Shown here in pieces: positions 9,501 to 17,482 of a DNA stretch of 64,000 nt (positions are counted from its first letter, which is position 1; each line of letters opens with the position of its first letter). Made by a program: the position numbers and the translations under genes. The stretch is from Methylacidiphilales bacterium (GTDB lineage Bacteria; Verrucomicrobiota; Verrucomicrobiia; Methylacidiphilales; UBA1321), in contig JAJSLK010000061.1 of assembly GCA_021272165.1 (NCBI GenBank), positions 1-64,000 on the forward strand, in the 5' to 3' direction. Under the pieces are notes generated by a model. The model did not search any database and was not told the DNA's origin. It saw nothing but the letters and a program-made list of their open reading frames with translations.

Positions 9501-9811
9501 CAGAGGAGGTTGATGCGCCAGGCGAGATTTCCGAAGGGAAAGATGTGGGAAAGGATGAAACCCGAAATAGTCCAGAGCGGATAGCCGGGAGGATGGCCGA
9601 CGCCGAATTTGGTCGCGGCGGTGATCAGCTCGCCGGAGTCTTCAAGCGTGACGTTGGGCGCGAGCGTGGCGATGTAGACACCGAGGGTGATGAGAAAGAC
9701 GAGCCCGGCGGCGATGAAGTCGGAGCGCAGGAAGCGCTCGGGATGAGAGGGGGGAAGATTGAGCAGGGCGGCGTCGGGCCGGACCGGGGCGGCAACGGTG
9801 GTGAGACTCAT
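6536..9811 (-). CDS. DUF2723 membrane glycosyltransferase-like protein with C-terminal TPR region
   Basis: 1091 residues. The N-terminal half is a polytopic membrane protein with about a dozen hydrophobic helices. It opens with FLITLGVYIATLAPNVTLED, then SGELITAA and GVGHPPGYPLW, the DUF2723 signature; the acidic residue after the first helix is the usual catalytic position in GT-C-fold lipid-linked sugar transferases. The C-terminal half (after about residue 800) is soluble and helical with TPR-like repeats and a Pro/Ala/His-rich tail. The gene starts inside the stop of the DPM1-like gene (ATGA overlap), so the likely donor is polyprenyl-phosphate-mannose or a similar lipid sugar, with proteins or envelope glycans as acceptors. 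The acceptor is not evident. Confidence 0.8.
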   Translation of the reverse strand: MSLTTVAAPVRPDAALLNLPPSHPERFLRSDFIAAGLVFLITLGVYIATLAPNVTLEDSGELITAATKFGVGHPPGYPLWTISGFILSHIFPFGNLAWRINLLCALFGATSNAVLTLLTCHSGRWFLQRWIDSESQPVARRFVFFVGLFAGLTIGFSNVMWSQAVISAVHGTIQALILNIELLLFYLWMLDPKKTYRLILTVFVFALGLTNHHTLVQIIPAFLLAALLIRAGKFWAVFLSVNLFSLSILVYISWLSGDGELQTISLAMAKLILGMTALVSFFYLKQFRLHLFLLGVATAVAIFAYGFYLLSPNELEIQRYPFDLAHLWRTGSYIHDGWLQTLSGVSLFMLGLAALALGLLYTSNLDRRLIIAFLVVGWLGLIPYSYEPFASNTHPPMNWGYTSERSGFYYAVSREQYPKSLPVLIKSTIGKAIGVVPRDEQLDATIELPNYFPRLGLTFYYYIANLLDNFTVPLVFLTLAFLLYVRRCDRPQVNWLIFLGAALFFLAFMLQLIAPQEAFDFERNLQYIVFHLQSHCILVLLMSYGALAAMAYLHDMMPEVAAKTGPLGFGAPILFLSLLPFWSNFDSCCQAGHWFGYDFGADIMRPLDKDSVYYGGSDPGRFVPTYMAFVESQQSNRWKRESGFDRRDVTVITQNALCDSYYSQYIRDQYDPRFRPDQFTPFEKWLGRDKAYPTKPVVCMSDDELQEAWAEYRNRNDVQARLRAGGPLLRSGTNDVFDVNAIVSWKIFEKNKKDRTFYLEQSIPMDWTYPYLIPSGLIFKINPDPVDDAHFAAYIAEDKKFWATYSTRLLQDPRFRADAHATLVFAKLAFWHADLYRYRKLDKEQEYWLKMSLALCPQLASAVSSLAHLYASQFRYDDALAVVNQAEIDDPRNQDYASLLDWTQTVKILANRESDIRDQLKKTPNDVLLNLELARVFEDEGKFNDVNAQLRMTAAMSNDWSHPVMAEIVQYYVDKMHNPLAAIAFLETRAKITPKEGELVYSLAALHGLVGHADDAIKYLTQSATVGGTNALYSAQIDPRFDSVRNDPRFRALLSNPPSTNAPAVQAPATNSAPSHPATPKKHGHPKHTSE

Positions 9812-10572
9812 GGCCGCGGGGCTCCATTGCGTGGGGCCGGATTCCGCGGGGCCACGGTGCCGCGCAGTGCGAGCCAGGGCACGCGCCAGATCGCTTCGCG
9901 GACAATACGTCCCGACATCTTCGAGACGCCGGCCTGGCGATCTTCGAAGACGATGGGAACTTCCTCAATTTTCCAGCCGAGCCGCCAAGCCATGTGGGTC
10001 ACTTCGATCTGGAAGGCATAGCCGTCGGAATGAATCTGGGAGAGATCGAGGGTGGCCAGCTTATCGGGCCGGAAGGCCTTGAAGCCGCCGGTGGGATCGG
10101 TGAAGGGCATTCCCGTGATCCATTTGACATATTGCCCGGCGCCGAGGCTGAGCAGGAGGCGATGAAGGGGCCAGTTGGTGACGCGGACGCCGTCCCGATA
10201 GCGGGTGGCGAGGACGAGATCAGCCCCCGCTTCGAGGGCCCGGAGAAATTCAGGCACGGCATTGGGATCGTGCGAAAGATCGGCATCCATCTGGACGACC
10301 GCGCTGCAAGGTTCGGTGGCATGGCGCTGGACGGCCCACGCAAAGCCGGCGACGTAGGCCGAGCCGAGCCCGAGCTTGCCGGCGCGTTCGAGGAGAAAGA
10401 GGGATTGGTTGTAGCGCGGATGGGCCTTCACCCAGGCGGGCGTGCCATCACCGGAGGCGTCGTCGACCAAAAGAATGCGGGCATTGGGCACGGCCGTCCA
10501 GATCCGCTCGGTGAACCGGGGCAGATTGTCCAGCTCGTGGTAGGTGGGGACGACGATGTAGGGAAACGGCAT
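9808..10572 (-). CDS. polyprenol monophosphomannose synthase (DPM1-like, GT2)
   Basis: 254 residues. A GT-A glycosyltransferase that moves mannose (or a related sugar) from a nucleotide donor to polyprenyl phosphate at the cytoplasmic membrane face. It has VVPTYHELDNLPRF, LLVDDASGDGTP, the metal-binding DADLSHDP, and GGFKAFRP, all as in DPM1. There are no C-terminal membrane helices, as in the soluble catalytic form of the family. It starts 8 nt after dgt and overlaps the DUF2723 gene by 4 nt, so the two glycosylation enzymes are coupled. Confidence 0.88.
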   Translation of the reverse strand: MPFPYIVVPTYHELDNLPRFTERIWTAVPNARILLVDDASGDGTPAWVKAHPRYNQSLFLLERAGKLGLGSAYVAGFAWAVQRHATEPCSAVVQMDADLSHDPNAVPEFLRALEAGADLVLATRYRDGVRVTNWPLHRLLLSLGAGQYVKWITGMPFTDPTGGFKAFRPDKLATLDLSQIHSDGYAFQIEVTHMAWRLGWKIEEVPIVFEDRQAGVSKMSGRIVREAIWRVPWLALRGTVAPRNPAPRNGAPRP

Positions 10573-10580
10573 GGGAAAAA

Positions 10581-11849
10581 TCAGATGAGCTCCGAGATCG
10601 AACCGTAGTCGGGATCGAGGAGCCGTTTGTAACTGCGGACCGCGTAGGCGTCGGTCATGCCGGAGAGATGGTCGCAGAGAAGACGCGCGGCTTCCGTTTT
10701 GTCGCGGGCCTCGAGGACGTTGCGATGCACTTCATCGGGGATGAGGACGGCGGGCCTGGTCCGGGCCTCGAGATAATTCTGGAAGAGCAATTCGCCAAGC
10801 CGGCGCAGGACACGCTCGCCCTTGAATTCGATTTGCTGCAGGGCGCTGGAACCGAAGACGAGTTCGCGGCAGAGTTTTTTATGAAGCCGGATGCGCGCGC
10901 GCGCGCCGGAAGGCAGGGCGACCCGGTAGGCGTGGCGGCGGGTCCGTTGGGTCATAAAGTTTTGGTGGGGTTTCAAGGAAACGCTCTGGATCAGCTGCCC
11001 GATGATCGGGTTCATGCGCGATTGAAGTTTATTTTGTGCCATCATTGCGAGCAGTTCGTCGAGATACTTCCTTTGGATGGCGGTGAGGGAATCGCCCTGA
11101 GCCGACGCCCAGCGCGTAAGGCGGTCGGTGGTGAGGAACCGGGCCTTGGCGGCATCGACCACGTCGAAGCATGAATAGGCGATGTCGTCGGCCAGGTCCA
11201 TGATCTGGCATTCGAGGCTTTGGAAGGCGTTGACGTCGTCGCTGCCAAGCGCGCCGCGAAGGTTGCTGGTCTGGAAGCAGAATTCGAGAATCTCCTCCTG
11301 GTCATCGTAGATGAAATGGTTCGTGTCGGCGCCCCGGTCACGGTGAAGCCGCTTGTATTTGAGGACGCCATCGAGGAGCGCGCGGCTGGGGCTCATGCCG
11401 CCGCGATCTCGCCCTCGTTGGTAAATGGTGCGCGTGAGAATGCGCAGGGTCTGCGCATTGCCCTCGAAACCGCCATGGGATGCCATCAGGCCATGGAGCA
11501 CCCGTTCGCCGGCATGGCCGAAGGGAGGATGGCCGATGTCGTGGGCGAGGCAGGTGGCTTCGAGGAGATCAGTGTCAACCTGGACACTGGGATGGCGGGA
11601 GCGGAGCCAAACGGCGATGGATTGCGCAATGCGGGAGACCTCGAGCGAATGGGTGAGCCGGGTGCGGTAGAAATCATACTCGCCGGCCTGAAAGACCTGG
11701 GTCTTGGCCTGGAGCCGGCGGAAGCTCGGGGTGAACATGATCCGGTCGCGGTCCTGATGAAAGACGCTGCGATAATCAGGCTGCCGCCGTGGATTGAAAT
11801 CATTGCGCAAATATTCTCGGTCGAATGCGCCATAGAAATTCCGCGGCAT
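10581..11849 (-). CDS. dgt: deoxyguanosinetriphosphate triphosphohydrolase-like protein
   Basis: 422 residues. An HD-superfamily metalloenzyme that removes triphosphate from dNTPs. HD motifs are intact: the His in TRLTHSLEVSRIAQSIA, the HD pair in CLAHDIGHPPFGHAGE and the downstream Asp in MDLADDIAYS. The N-terminal RRQPDYRSVFHQDRDRI is typical of the type 2 (non-E. coli) subgroup. It is the first gene of a three-gene minus-strand operon with the two glycosylation genes; this association looks positional rather than functional. Confidence 0.9.
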   Translation of the reverse strand: MPRNFYGAFDREYLRNDFNPRRQPDYRSVFHQDRDRIMFTPSFRRLQAKTQVFQAGEYDFYRTRLTHSLEVSRIAQSIAVWLRSRHPSVQVDTDLLEATCLAHDIGHPPFGHAGERVLHGLMASHGGFEGNAQTLRILTRTIYQRGRDRGGMSPSRALLDGVLKYKRLHRDRGADTNHFIYDDQEEILEFCFQTSNLRGALGSDDVNAFQSLECQIMDLADDIAYSCFDVVDAAKARFLTTDRLTRWASAQGDSLTAIQRKYLDELLAMMAQNKLQSRMNPIIGQLIQSVSLKPHQNFMTQRTRRHAYRVALPSGARARIRLHKKLCRELVFGSSALQQIEFKGERVLRRLGELLFQNYLEARTRPAVLIPDEVHRNVLEARDKTEAARLLCDHLSGMTDAYAVRSYKRLLDPDYGSISELI

Positions 11850-11997
11850 CTTTTTATTTAGGGCTTTTGTGGGTTGAGCGCGATACGGTTTTTGGACTCT
11901 GCGGCGACGTTGCCCAAACGTAAGAAATTCCCAAAAAGGTGTTGATGGCCATGCTAATTGGGTTTACTTAGCGGAGAGCGGTTATTGGATTGTTTTT

Positions 11998-12684
11998 ATG
12001 CTGGCAAAAACGAATTGTGAAAAAGCGACAACAAAGCGCTTCCGGGCAAAGCTGAAGCCCTATCATCATTACTTCAAAAAATGTTCCAAGGCCTTATGCG
12101 TGCACAACGGCCTTTCCCGGGACAAGGTCCGGCTGGGTGAACTGGTCACGATTCCCGACAGCGATCTTCACCATATTATGGAGTTCGAGGCGATGGTGGC
12201 CATCAGCCATGCGATCGAGGACATTGCTTCTGAAGTGGGCAAAGGCGAATTGATTGCGACGTTTCAGGACTTTAAGAATTTTCTTCCCTATAAGGCCAAA
12301 TACATGAGCCTGGCGGATGAGCTCGACGCGGTGCGTGTTTGGGGTTGCGGGCCGGTTCCCAAAAATTGCGGCAATATCGATTTCGTGTCGGCGGAGGAAT
12401 CGCGTTTAAAACGGTACTGGCTGGTGCTCTTTGACAGCGAGAAATCCCGGGCCGTTTTGCTGTGCCGGCAGGTGAACCGTTCCTCCCAGCTCAAGGAAAA
12501 GAAGTTCATTGGCTTCTACAGTTTTAACCCTTATCTCGTCCAATCGATCCGCTGGCGGTTTAATCTGATGAGCTGCGGCCTGAGCCGGGTCATTTCCCAC
12601 TGGGAGCGCTCTTTTCCCTTTCCAGACCTCAAAATGAGGGATATTGACCGCATGATTCACCAACCTGATGTCATTGCAGTTTAG
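11998..12684 (+). CDS. DICT-like sensory domain protein (stand-alone)
   Basis: 228 residues, soluble. The central region (FEAMVAISHAIEDIASEVGK, ATFQDFKNFLPYKAKYMSLA, VRVWGCG, YWLVLFDSEKSRAVLLCRQV, then a FIGFYSFNPYLVQSIRWRFN tail) has the layout of the DICT domain, a small sensor usually attached to diguanylate cyclases or response regulators. Here no output domain is attached. Base composition is lower in GC than its neighbours, and the Lys-rich N-terminus is unusual. No operon partner: dgt is divergent and ilvN lies beyond a strong terminator. The family call is from pattern only. Confidence 0.45.
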   Translation: MLAKTNCEKATTKRFRAKLKPYHHYFKKCSKALCVHNGLSRDKVRLGELVTIPDSDLHHIMEFEAMVAISHAIEDIASEVGKGELIATFQDFKNFLPYKAKYMSLADELDAVRVWGCGPVPKNCGNIDFVSAEESRLKRYWLVLFDSEKSRAVLLCRQVNRSSQLKEKKFIGFYSFNPYLVQSIRWRFNLMSCGLSRVISHWERSFPFPDLKMRDIDRMIHQPDVIAV

Positions 12685-12788
12685 TAGCTTATGTTAACGA
12701 TGTAACTTTTGAATTTTACTTTGAACAAAAGAAACAAGGTTGTGTCTATCTCCTTGTAAGTTTCATTTATTCTCCTCCTTGGTTACAC

Positions 12789-12823
12789 GCGCTGGTCATT
12801 TGATGACCAGCGCCTGTTTTTTT
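12789..12823 (+). terminator. strong intrinsic terminator or attenuator ahead of ilvN
   Basis: Perfect 11-bp stem GCGCTGGTCAT (12789-12799), loop TTG, ATGACCAGCGC (12803-12813), then TGT-free T run 12817-12823 of seven Ts. It lies 105 nt after the DICT-like gene and 90 nt before the ilvN ATG. It could end the upstream transcript, or act as an attenuator, since genes of branched-chain amino acid synthesis are often attenuated. A convincing Leu/Val/Ile-rich leader peptide is not seen. Confidence 0.85.
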
Positions 12824-12912
12824 GTCGAAACGTTAGCCGCGTTTGGCCGGAGGGGCGGGGCGCGATTCTTTCGGCGTGACCAGCATCGAGTTTTTGGACA
12901 GCCTTATTCTCT

Positions 12913-13386
12913 ATGCGTCATACCATTACTGTCCTGGTCGAAAACCGTTTCGGTGTCCTGACGCGCATCGCCGGTCTGTTCAGCGGGCGCGGGTTCAACA
13001 TTGAAACGCTTAATGTCGGCCCTACCAATCGTTCCGATACCTCACGCATGACCATCGTGGTCAAGGGGGACGACCGGGTCCTGGACCAGGTGACGCGGCA
13101 ACTGAACAAACTGGTGGACGTGATCGAGGTGAAGGATTTTCACGAGGGCGAATATGTCGACCGTGAGCTGGTGCTGCTGAAGGTCAAGGTGGACTCGAAA
13201 TCGCGGGCGGATGTGATGCAGATTTGCGACATTTTCCGCGCGAAGATCGTCGACGTGCAGCCGAAGAACCTGACCATCGAAGTGACGGGGAACGAATCGA
13301 AGGTGTCGAAATTCATCACGCTGATGGAGACTTTTGGCATCCTCGACCTGACCCGCACGGGCAAAGTGGCGATTGCCCGGGAATAG
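12913..13386 (+). CDS. ilvN: acetolactate synthase small (regulatory) subunit
   Basis: 157 residues. Binds and activates the catalytic acetolactate synthase subunit and confers feedback control by valine in isoleucine/valine/leucine synthesis. The N-terminal ACT domain (HTITVLVENRFGVLTRIAGL, FSGRGFNIETLNVG) carries the valine-site residues. The C-terminal half has ELVLLKVKV and ALPKNLTIEVTG-type sequence (here QPKNLTIEVTG) ending in GKVAIARE. The catalytic subunit gene ilvB is not beside it in this window, so the pair is split. Only three bases separate its stop from the convergent gene at 13390. Confidence 0.95.
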   Translation: MRHTITVLVENRFGVLTRIAGLFSGRGFNIETLNVGPTNRSDTSRMTIVVKGDDRVLDQVTRQLNKLVDVIEVKDFHEGEYVDRELVLLKVKVDSKSRADVMQICDIFRAKIVDVQPKNLTIEVTGNESKVSKFITLMETFGILDLTRTGKVAIARE

Positions 13387-13389
13387 GGC

Positions 13390-13743
13390 TTAATCTCTGC
13401 CGGGTTTTATCTTCGATCGGACCTTGTCCCGGGCGAAGGTGTAGATCCGGCGCAAAGCGAGAAATAACAGATAGCTTCCTGTGCTGCTGGCCGGAGAGAT
13501 GAGCCACGCATAGGCGAACGAGTCCTGATCATTATTCCAGACGGACCACCACCACATGGCGCCGAAGACGGCTGCCGTGCTCGTGATAAAATAAAGTGCG
13601 GTCCAGATTCTTCCATAATGAGGAACAAAAATGTAGATGAGCAGAAAGACGAGGCCGAGGATGGCGGGCAGCCCGACAATCATCAGCACATAGAGGGTCG
13701 AGACCAGCCGGTTGAGCCCCTCCAGAGGACCGATGTCGCTCAT
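13390..13743 (-). CDS. small membrane protein downstream of cbpM
   Basis: 117 residues with three or four hydrophobic stretches (LYVLMIVGLPAILGLVFLLI, ALYFITSTAAVFGAMWWWSV, AYAWLISPAS, YLLFLALRRIY) and a basic C-terminus. No family is recognised. Its ATG overlaps the cbpM stop by 4 nt (13740-13743), so it is translationally coupled to the CbpA/CbpM co-chaperone pair, an unusual partner for them. Confidence 0.6.
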   Translation of the reverse strand: MSDIGPLEGLNRLVSTLYVLMIVGLPAILGLVFLLIYIFVPHYGRIWTALYFITSTAAVFGAMWWWSVWNNDQDSFAYAWLISPASSTGSYLLFLALRRIYTFARDKVRSKIKPGRD

Positions 13744-14051
13744 GACCGTTCCCGGAGGAAGCGAATTTCCTCGCGCAGCCGTTCGAGTTCGCCCAGGAGG
13801 GAGGCGACCATGCGCAGGCCCTCCGGGTTAAAGTCATATTGCGAGAGGAGATTGGCGATGCGGCGGAGCTGATGGATGGCCTGCTCGTCGAACTGGAGGC
13901 TGGATTCGTCCGCAGCCGCGACCGTTGCGACAAGGCCATATTCGTAATAGAGGACGATCCGTTCCTTCGGAATATGGGTGATCCGCTCCACTGTTTCGAT
14001 GGTGTAGACGGCATCGGCGGGACTGTTCGCGGGGAGTTCGGATTCGCTCAT
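13740..14051 (-). CDS. cbpM: CbpM-like chaperone modulator (MerR-type fold)
   Basis: 103 residues. It has a MerR-like winged-helix start (YTIETVERITHIPKERIVLY then YEYGL) and a C-terminal coiled coil (RMVASLLGELERLREEIRFL). It sits 5 nt after the DnaJ-like gene. CbpM proteins bind the J domain of CbpA and block its stimulation of DnaK; the gene order cbpA-cbpM supports this role here rather than DNA binding. Confidence 0.75.
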   Translation of the reverse strand: MSESELPANSPADAVYTIETVERITHIPKERIVLYYEYGLVATVAAADESSLQFDEQAIHQLRRIANLLSQYDFNPEGLRMVASLLGELERLREEIRFLRERS

Positions 14052-14056
14052 GGGAT

Positions 14057-15022
14057 TTAGCCGCGGGGGTTGAAGTGAGAAGCCTGGCCGAGTTGCTGCC
14101 AGAGCTCTTTTTCAGCGGGGCTGACCTGGTCGGGAAGCTGGAGGTCGACGACGACGTAGAAATCGCCCCGTTCCTCCGATTTGGGCTTGGGCAGGCCGCG
14201 GCCGCGCAGGCGGAGTTTTTGGCCATTGACGGTGCCGGGAGGGATTTTGACGTTGAGATCGCCGTCGATGCCGTGAAGCCGGACGGTGGTGCCGAGGACG
14301 GCTTCCCACGGGGCGAGCGGGAGATCGGCATAGAGATCGGCGCCGAGCGGACGGAAATCGGGATGACTGGCGAGCCGGATGCGGAGGAAAAGATGACCGG
14401 GCTCGCCGCCGTTGAGGCCCGCGCCACCCTTGCCGGGGACGCGGATGACCTGGCCTTCGAGCGCGCCTTTCGGGATGCGAACCTTGAACGATTCGGTGTG
14501 GACCTCGCCGGTAGCGGGATCCTCGGTCTGGAGGGAGAGGGAACGGATGGAGCCGTTCATCGCCTCTTCGAGGGTGACGAGGATGGAGCCTTCGATGTCG
14601 TGGCCGTGACGCGGGCCGGTATCGCGCGGGGCGGCGCGAAAGGTTCCGCCCGAGCCGGAAAAGCCATTGAAACCATGGCCGAAGAACTGTTCGAAGAAGT
14701 CGCTGAAGCCGGTGCCCTCGAAATGGAATTCCTCGGCATGGGCGCCGGGCTGCCGGGGTGGGAAGCCGGCCCCCGGTGGAGGAACACCCTGGGCGTTCCA
14801 GTTTTCGCCGAGCTGGTCATATTTCTTCCGGTTGTCGGGATCGCCGAGGACTTCGTAGGCCTCATTGATTTCCTTGAACTTGGCCTCGCCTGCCTTTTTG
14901 TCGGCGGCAATGTCGGGATGATATTTACGGGCCAGTTTGCGGAAGGCCGACTTGATTTCATCGGCGGTGGCGGTGCGCTTGACGCCGAGGATCTCGTAAT
15001 AGTCCTTAAACGCGGCGGGCAT
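14057..15022 (-). CDS. cbpA: CbpA/DnaJ-type co-chaperone without zinc finger
   Basis: 321 residues. N-terminal J domain (residues 5-70: KDYYEILGVKRTATADEIKS ... HPD motif in KYHPDIAADKK), a Gly/Phe-rich linker (FFEQFFGHGFNGFSGSGG), then the two beta-barrel client-binding domains (IPKGALEGQVIRVPGKGGAG and IDGDLNVKIPPGTVNGQKLR). The CxxCxGxG zinc repeats of DnaJ are absent, which makes it a class B, CbpA-type protein. It works with DnaK to hold and hand over misfolded proteins. First gene of a three-gene unit. Confidence 0.9.
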   Translation of the reverse strand: MPAAFKDYYEILGVKRTATADEIKSAFRKLARKYHPDIAADKKAGEAKFKEINEAYEVLGDPDNRKKYDQLGENWNAQGVPPPGAGFPPRQPGAHAEEFHFEGTGFSDFFEQFFGHGFNGFSGSGGTFRAAPRDTGPRHGHDIEGSILVTLEEAMNGSIRSLSLQTEDPATGEVHTESFKVRIPKGALEGQVIRVPGKGGAGLNGGEPGHLFLRIRLASHPDFRPLGADLYADLPLAPWEAVLGTTVRLHGIDGDLNVKIPPGTVNGQKLRLRGRGLPKPKSEERGDFYVVVDLQLPDQVSPAEKELWQQLGQASHFNPRG

Positions 15023-15106
15023 GAGACAAATTAGGTGATGATCGGACGGAAGAAAAGGGGTGCTTCAAACATGCGGCCATTTCTTCGAAACGCCCGAATA
15101 CCAGAC

Positions 15107-17407
15107 TCAGGGGGTGGTGGGCGGAGAGGCGGGCGTGTACTTGGGCATCTTGCCGTTGCTGACGTCGGGCGCGGGACTGGAAACGGCGGGAACAATGCTG
15201 GAGGGACGGGTCTGGATGATGGTCGTGGTGGTGGTGGCCTGCGGCGCGGCGCCTTCCGGCAGGGAGCCGGTAGCGGCGGCCTCGGCTTCACGGCCGAGGA
15301 TGGTGCGCTGTTTTTCGGCCTCATTGGCGGCAATCTGGTCAACATCGGTTTCGACGACGGTGGGCTGGATCATGATGATGAGCTCGTCGCGTTCCTTGCT
15401 CTTGGTGGTGTCCTTGAAGAGGTAGCCGAGGAGGGGCAGGTCGCTGAGGAGCGGAAAGCCGCTGGTGTCGCGCTTGGTCGTGTCGGAGATCAGGCCGCCG
15501 ATGACGACAGTTGATTTGTCGGGGACGGTGACCTCGGTGTTGATTTCCTGGGTCAGAATGGTGGGAACATCGTTGCCGCTGATGACGTTGTTGGCGCCGA
15601 GGCTGTTGTTGGTCTGGCGGATTTTTAGGGTGACTTCGTGATTGGCATTGATGAGGGGAATGATGTCGAGCTGAAGCAGAACGCCTTCATAGGCGACGCT
15701 GGCGGTGGTGGTAAGGGTGTCGCTGGTCGAGCCGGTGAAGCCGGAGGTGATGTTACTGGGCACCGGGACCTGGCTGCCGGAGGCGATGACGGCGAGCTTG
15801 TTGTTGGTGGTGTAAACGCTGGGACGGGAGATGATCTTGAACCGGTCGGTGGTTTCAAGCGCACGGACGTAGGCGTCGAGCGTGCTGCCGATGGCGCCAT
15901 ACAGGGTCAGGCCGGAGGGGAGGGGAAAACCGGCGGCGCTGGTCAGGCTGGACGGTTCGGGGACTGCCGATGAACCCGCCGTATGGGTCCCAGGCGTGAT
16001 CAGGCTGCTGGCCAGACCGCCTTGGCCGACCTTCTGGAATTTCTGAAGAATGTCGATGCCGAACTCCTCGCCTTCGGAAACGGTCAACTGGCCGATGACG
16101 GTGGCGAGGTAAACCTGGAGGGGCTTGCGGTCGAGCTGATCAATCATGGTGAAGACACGCTCGACTGCATCGGGCGAGCCGAAGACGATAATCGAATTGG
16201 ACCGGTTGTCGGCGAGGATCTTGGTCTTGCCGATAGTGACGACGGTGGGGATGTTGTTTTCGTTGGGGGCGGAGAGCTGCGGCGTGATGGGGGCCGTGGT
16301 GCCTGAAGCGCCGCCAGTCGTTCCCCCGGTGGAAGCGGTGTTGTTATTGGCAGAAGGATTGGTACCAGAGCTTGGCTGATTCTTCTTGATCTGATCCTCC
16401 TCATCCTTGCCCTCGGCGAGAGCGGATTCGATGGCGGGCAGGATGTCATCAGCCGAGACATAGCGGAGGGGGCGGCGCTGGGGCACGGTGTAAATGTCGG
16501 GAGCGTCGAGCTGGGCGATCAGTTGCTTGAGGAAAGGCATGTTAACGGGGCGGGTGACGATGAGGATCTGGTTGGAGCGGGGTACCGGAACGATCTGGGC
16601 GGGGCCGGAGAGGAGATTGTGTTCGTTAGAGAGCGGATAATCGTTGCCAATGCCGGCAGGGACTCCGGCGTTGCCGCCGCCGGGGATGCCGCCAGGAACG
16701 CCTGCGGGAGCACCAGCCTTTTGATCGAGGAGTTTGGTGAGGAGATCGGCGACTTTTTCGGCGTCGGCGCGGTCGAGTTGGACGAATTCGCTGCTGACCT
16801 TGGCCGGCGGGACGTCGACGAGTTCCTTTAGAGCGATCAACTGGCGGATGACGTTGACGTTTTCGGTGACGATGAGTGCCTGGGCGGATGGCGCGGGGAC
16901 ATAGGCGCCGTAATTATGGACGGGATTGTTCTGGGCAAAGATGTTCTGGGCTTCCTGCGGGCTGATGTAACTCAGCGGCATGTAATAGCTGACGATCTGA
17001 TCGTCGGTGGGAAGATCGGCGGCACTGGCGTAGAGCTTGACGCCTTCGCTGCGGGGGTTCTTGTTGGTGGCGACGGTGATGACTTTCAAGGTGTGATCGT
17101 CGACAGGGATGATGGCGACGCCGTTAAGGAGAAGATTGGCCTCGATTAATTTCATGATCTCGGCCTTGCTGACTCCGTTGGCGTTGATCGTGATGGGGGC
17201 AACGCCGTTGAGGTTGGCATCACGGATGAGATGCTTGCCGGAGAGTTGCTCGTAGGTGTCGAGGATGGTGTTGACCTGGGCGTTTTCAAACGAGGTGAAG
17301 CCCTTGTTATCCGCGTCCTGAGCCGAGACTAAAAAGCAGGCGACGGAGGCGGCAAACAGTAGCGCGAGAAGGAGAAACCCTCTCCTGAATGGGGATGGGG
17401 TGGTCAT
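15107..17407 (-). CDS. gspD: type II secretion outer-membrane secretin
   Basis: 766 residues. Forms the outer-membrane channel of the type II secretion system. A signal peptide (RRGFLLLALLFAASVACFLV then SAQDA) is followed by the N0 and N1-N3 periplasmic domains (ALIVTENVNVIRQLIALKEL; repeated ILIVTRPVNMPFLKQLIAQL). An extended Ser/Thr/Gly-rich linker follows, then the secretin core, ending with VPDKSTVVIGGLISDTTKRD and a C-terminal Pro/Thr tail. It is the last gene of the gsp operon. No pilotin gene is recognised nearby. Confidence 0.92.
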   Translation of the reverse strand: MTTPSPFRRGFLLLALLFAASVACFLVSAQDADNKGFTSFENAQVNTILDTYEQLSGKHLIRDANLNGVAPITINANGVSKAEIMKLIEANLLLNGVAIIPVDDHTLKVITVATNKNPRSEGVKLYASAADLPTDDQIVSYYMPLSYISPQEAQNIFAQNNPVHNYGAYVPAPSAQALIVTENVNVIRQLIALKELVDVPPAKVSSEFVQLDRADAEKVADLLTKLLDQKAGAPAGVPGGIPGGGNAGVPAGIGNDYPLSNEHNLLSGPAQIVPVPRSNQILIVTRPVNMPFLKQLIAQLDAPDIYTVPQRRPLRYVSADDILPAIESALAEGKDEEDQIKKNQPSSGTNPSANNNTASTGGTTGGASGTTAPITPQLSAPNENNIPTVVTIGKTKILADNRSNSIIVFGSPDAVERVFTMIDQLDRKPLQVYLATVIGQLTVSEGEEFGIDILQKFQKVGQGGLASSLITPGTHTAGSSAVPEPSSLTSAAGFPLPSGLTLYGAIGSTLDAYVRALETTDRFKIISRPSVYTTNNKLAVIASGSQVPVPSNITSGFTGSTSDTLTTTASVAYEGVLLQLDIIPLINANHEVTLKIRQTNNSLGANNVISGNDVPTILTQEINTEVTVPDKSTVVIGGLISDTTKRDTSGFPLLSDLPLLGYLFKDTTKSKERDELIIMIQPTVVETDVDQIAANEAEKQRTILGREAEAAATGSLPEGAAPQATTTTTIIQTRPSSIVPAVSSPAPDVSNGKMPKYTPASPPTTP

Positions 17408-17482
17408 GGAGATCGATCCAAAGGTGGTTAGAGTGGCAGATATTGAGGGAAGAGGAAAGCCTGTGCTGACGCTGAGAGAGGG

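Noticed and set aside
12740-12961. 73-residue frame overlapping the terminator and the ilvN start as a leader peptide
   Set aside because: It runs through the hairpin and lacks a run of Leu/Val/Ile codons before it.
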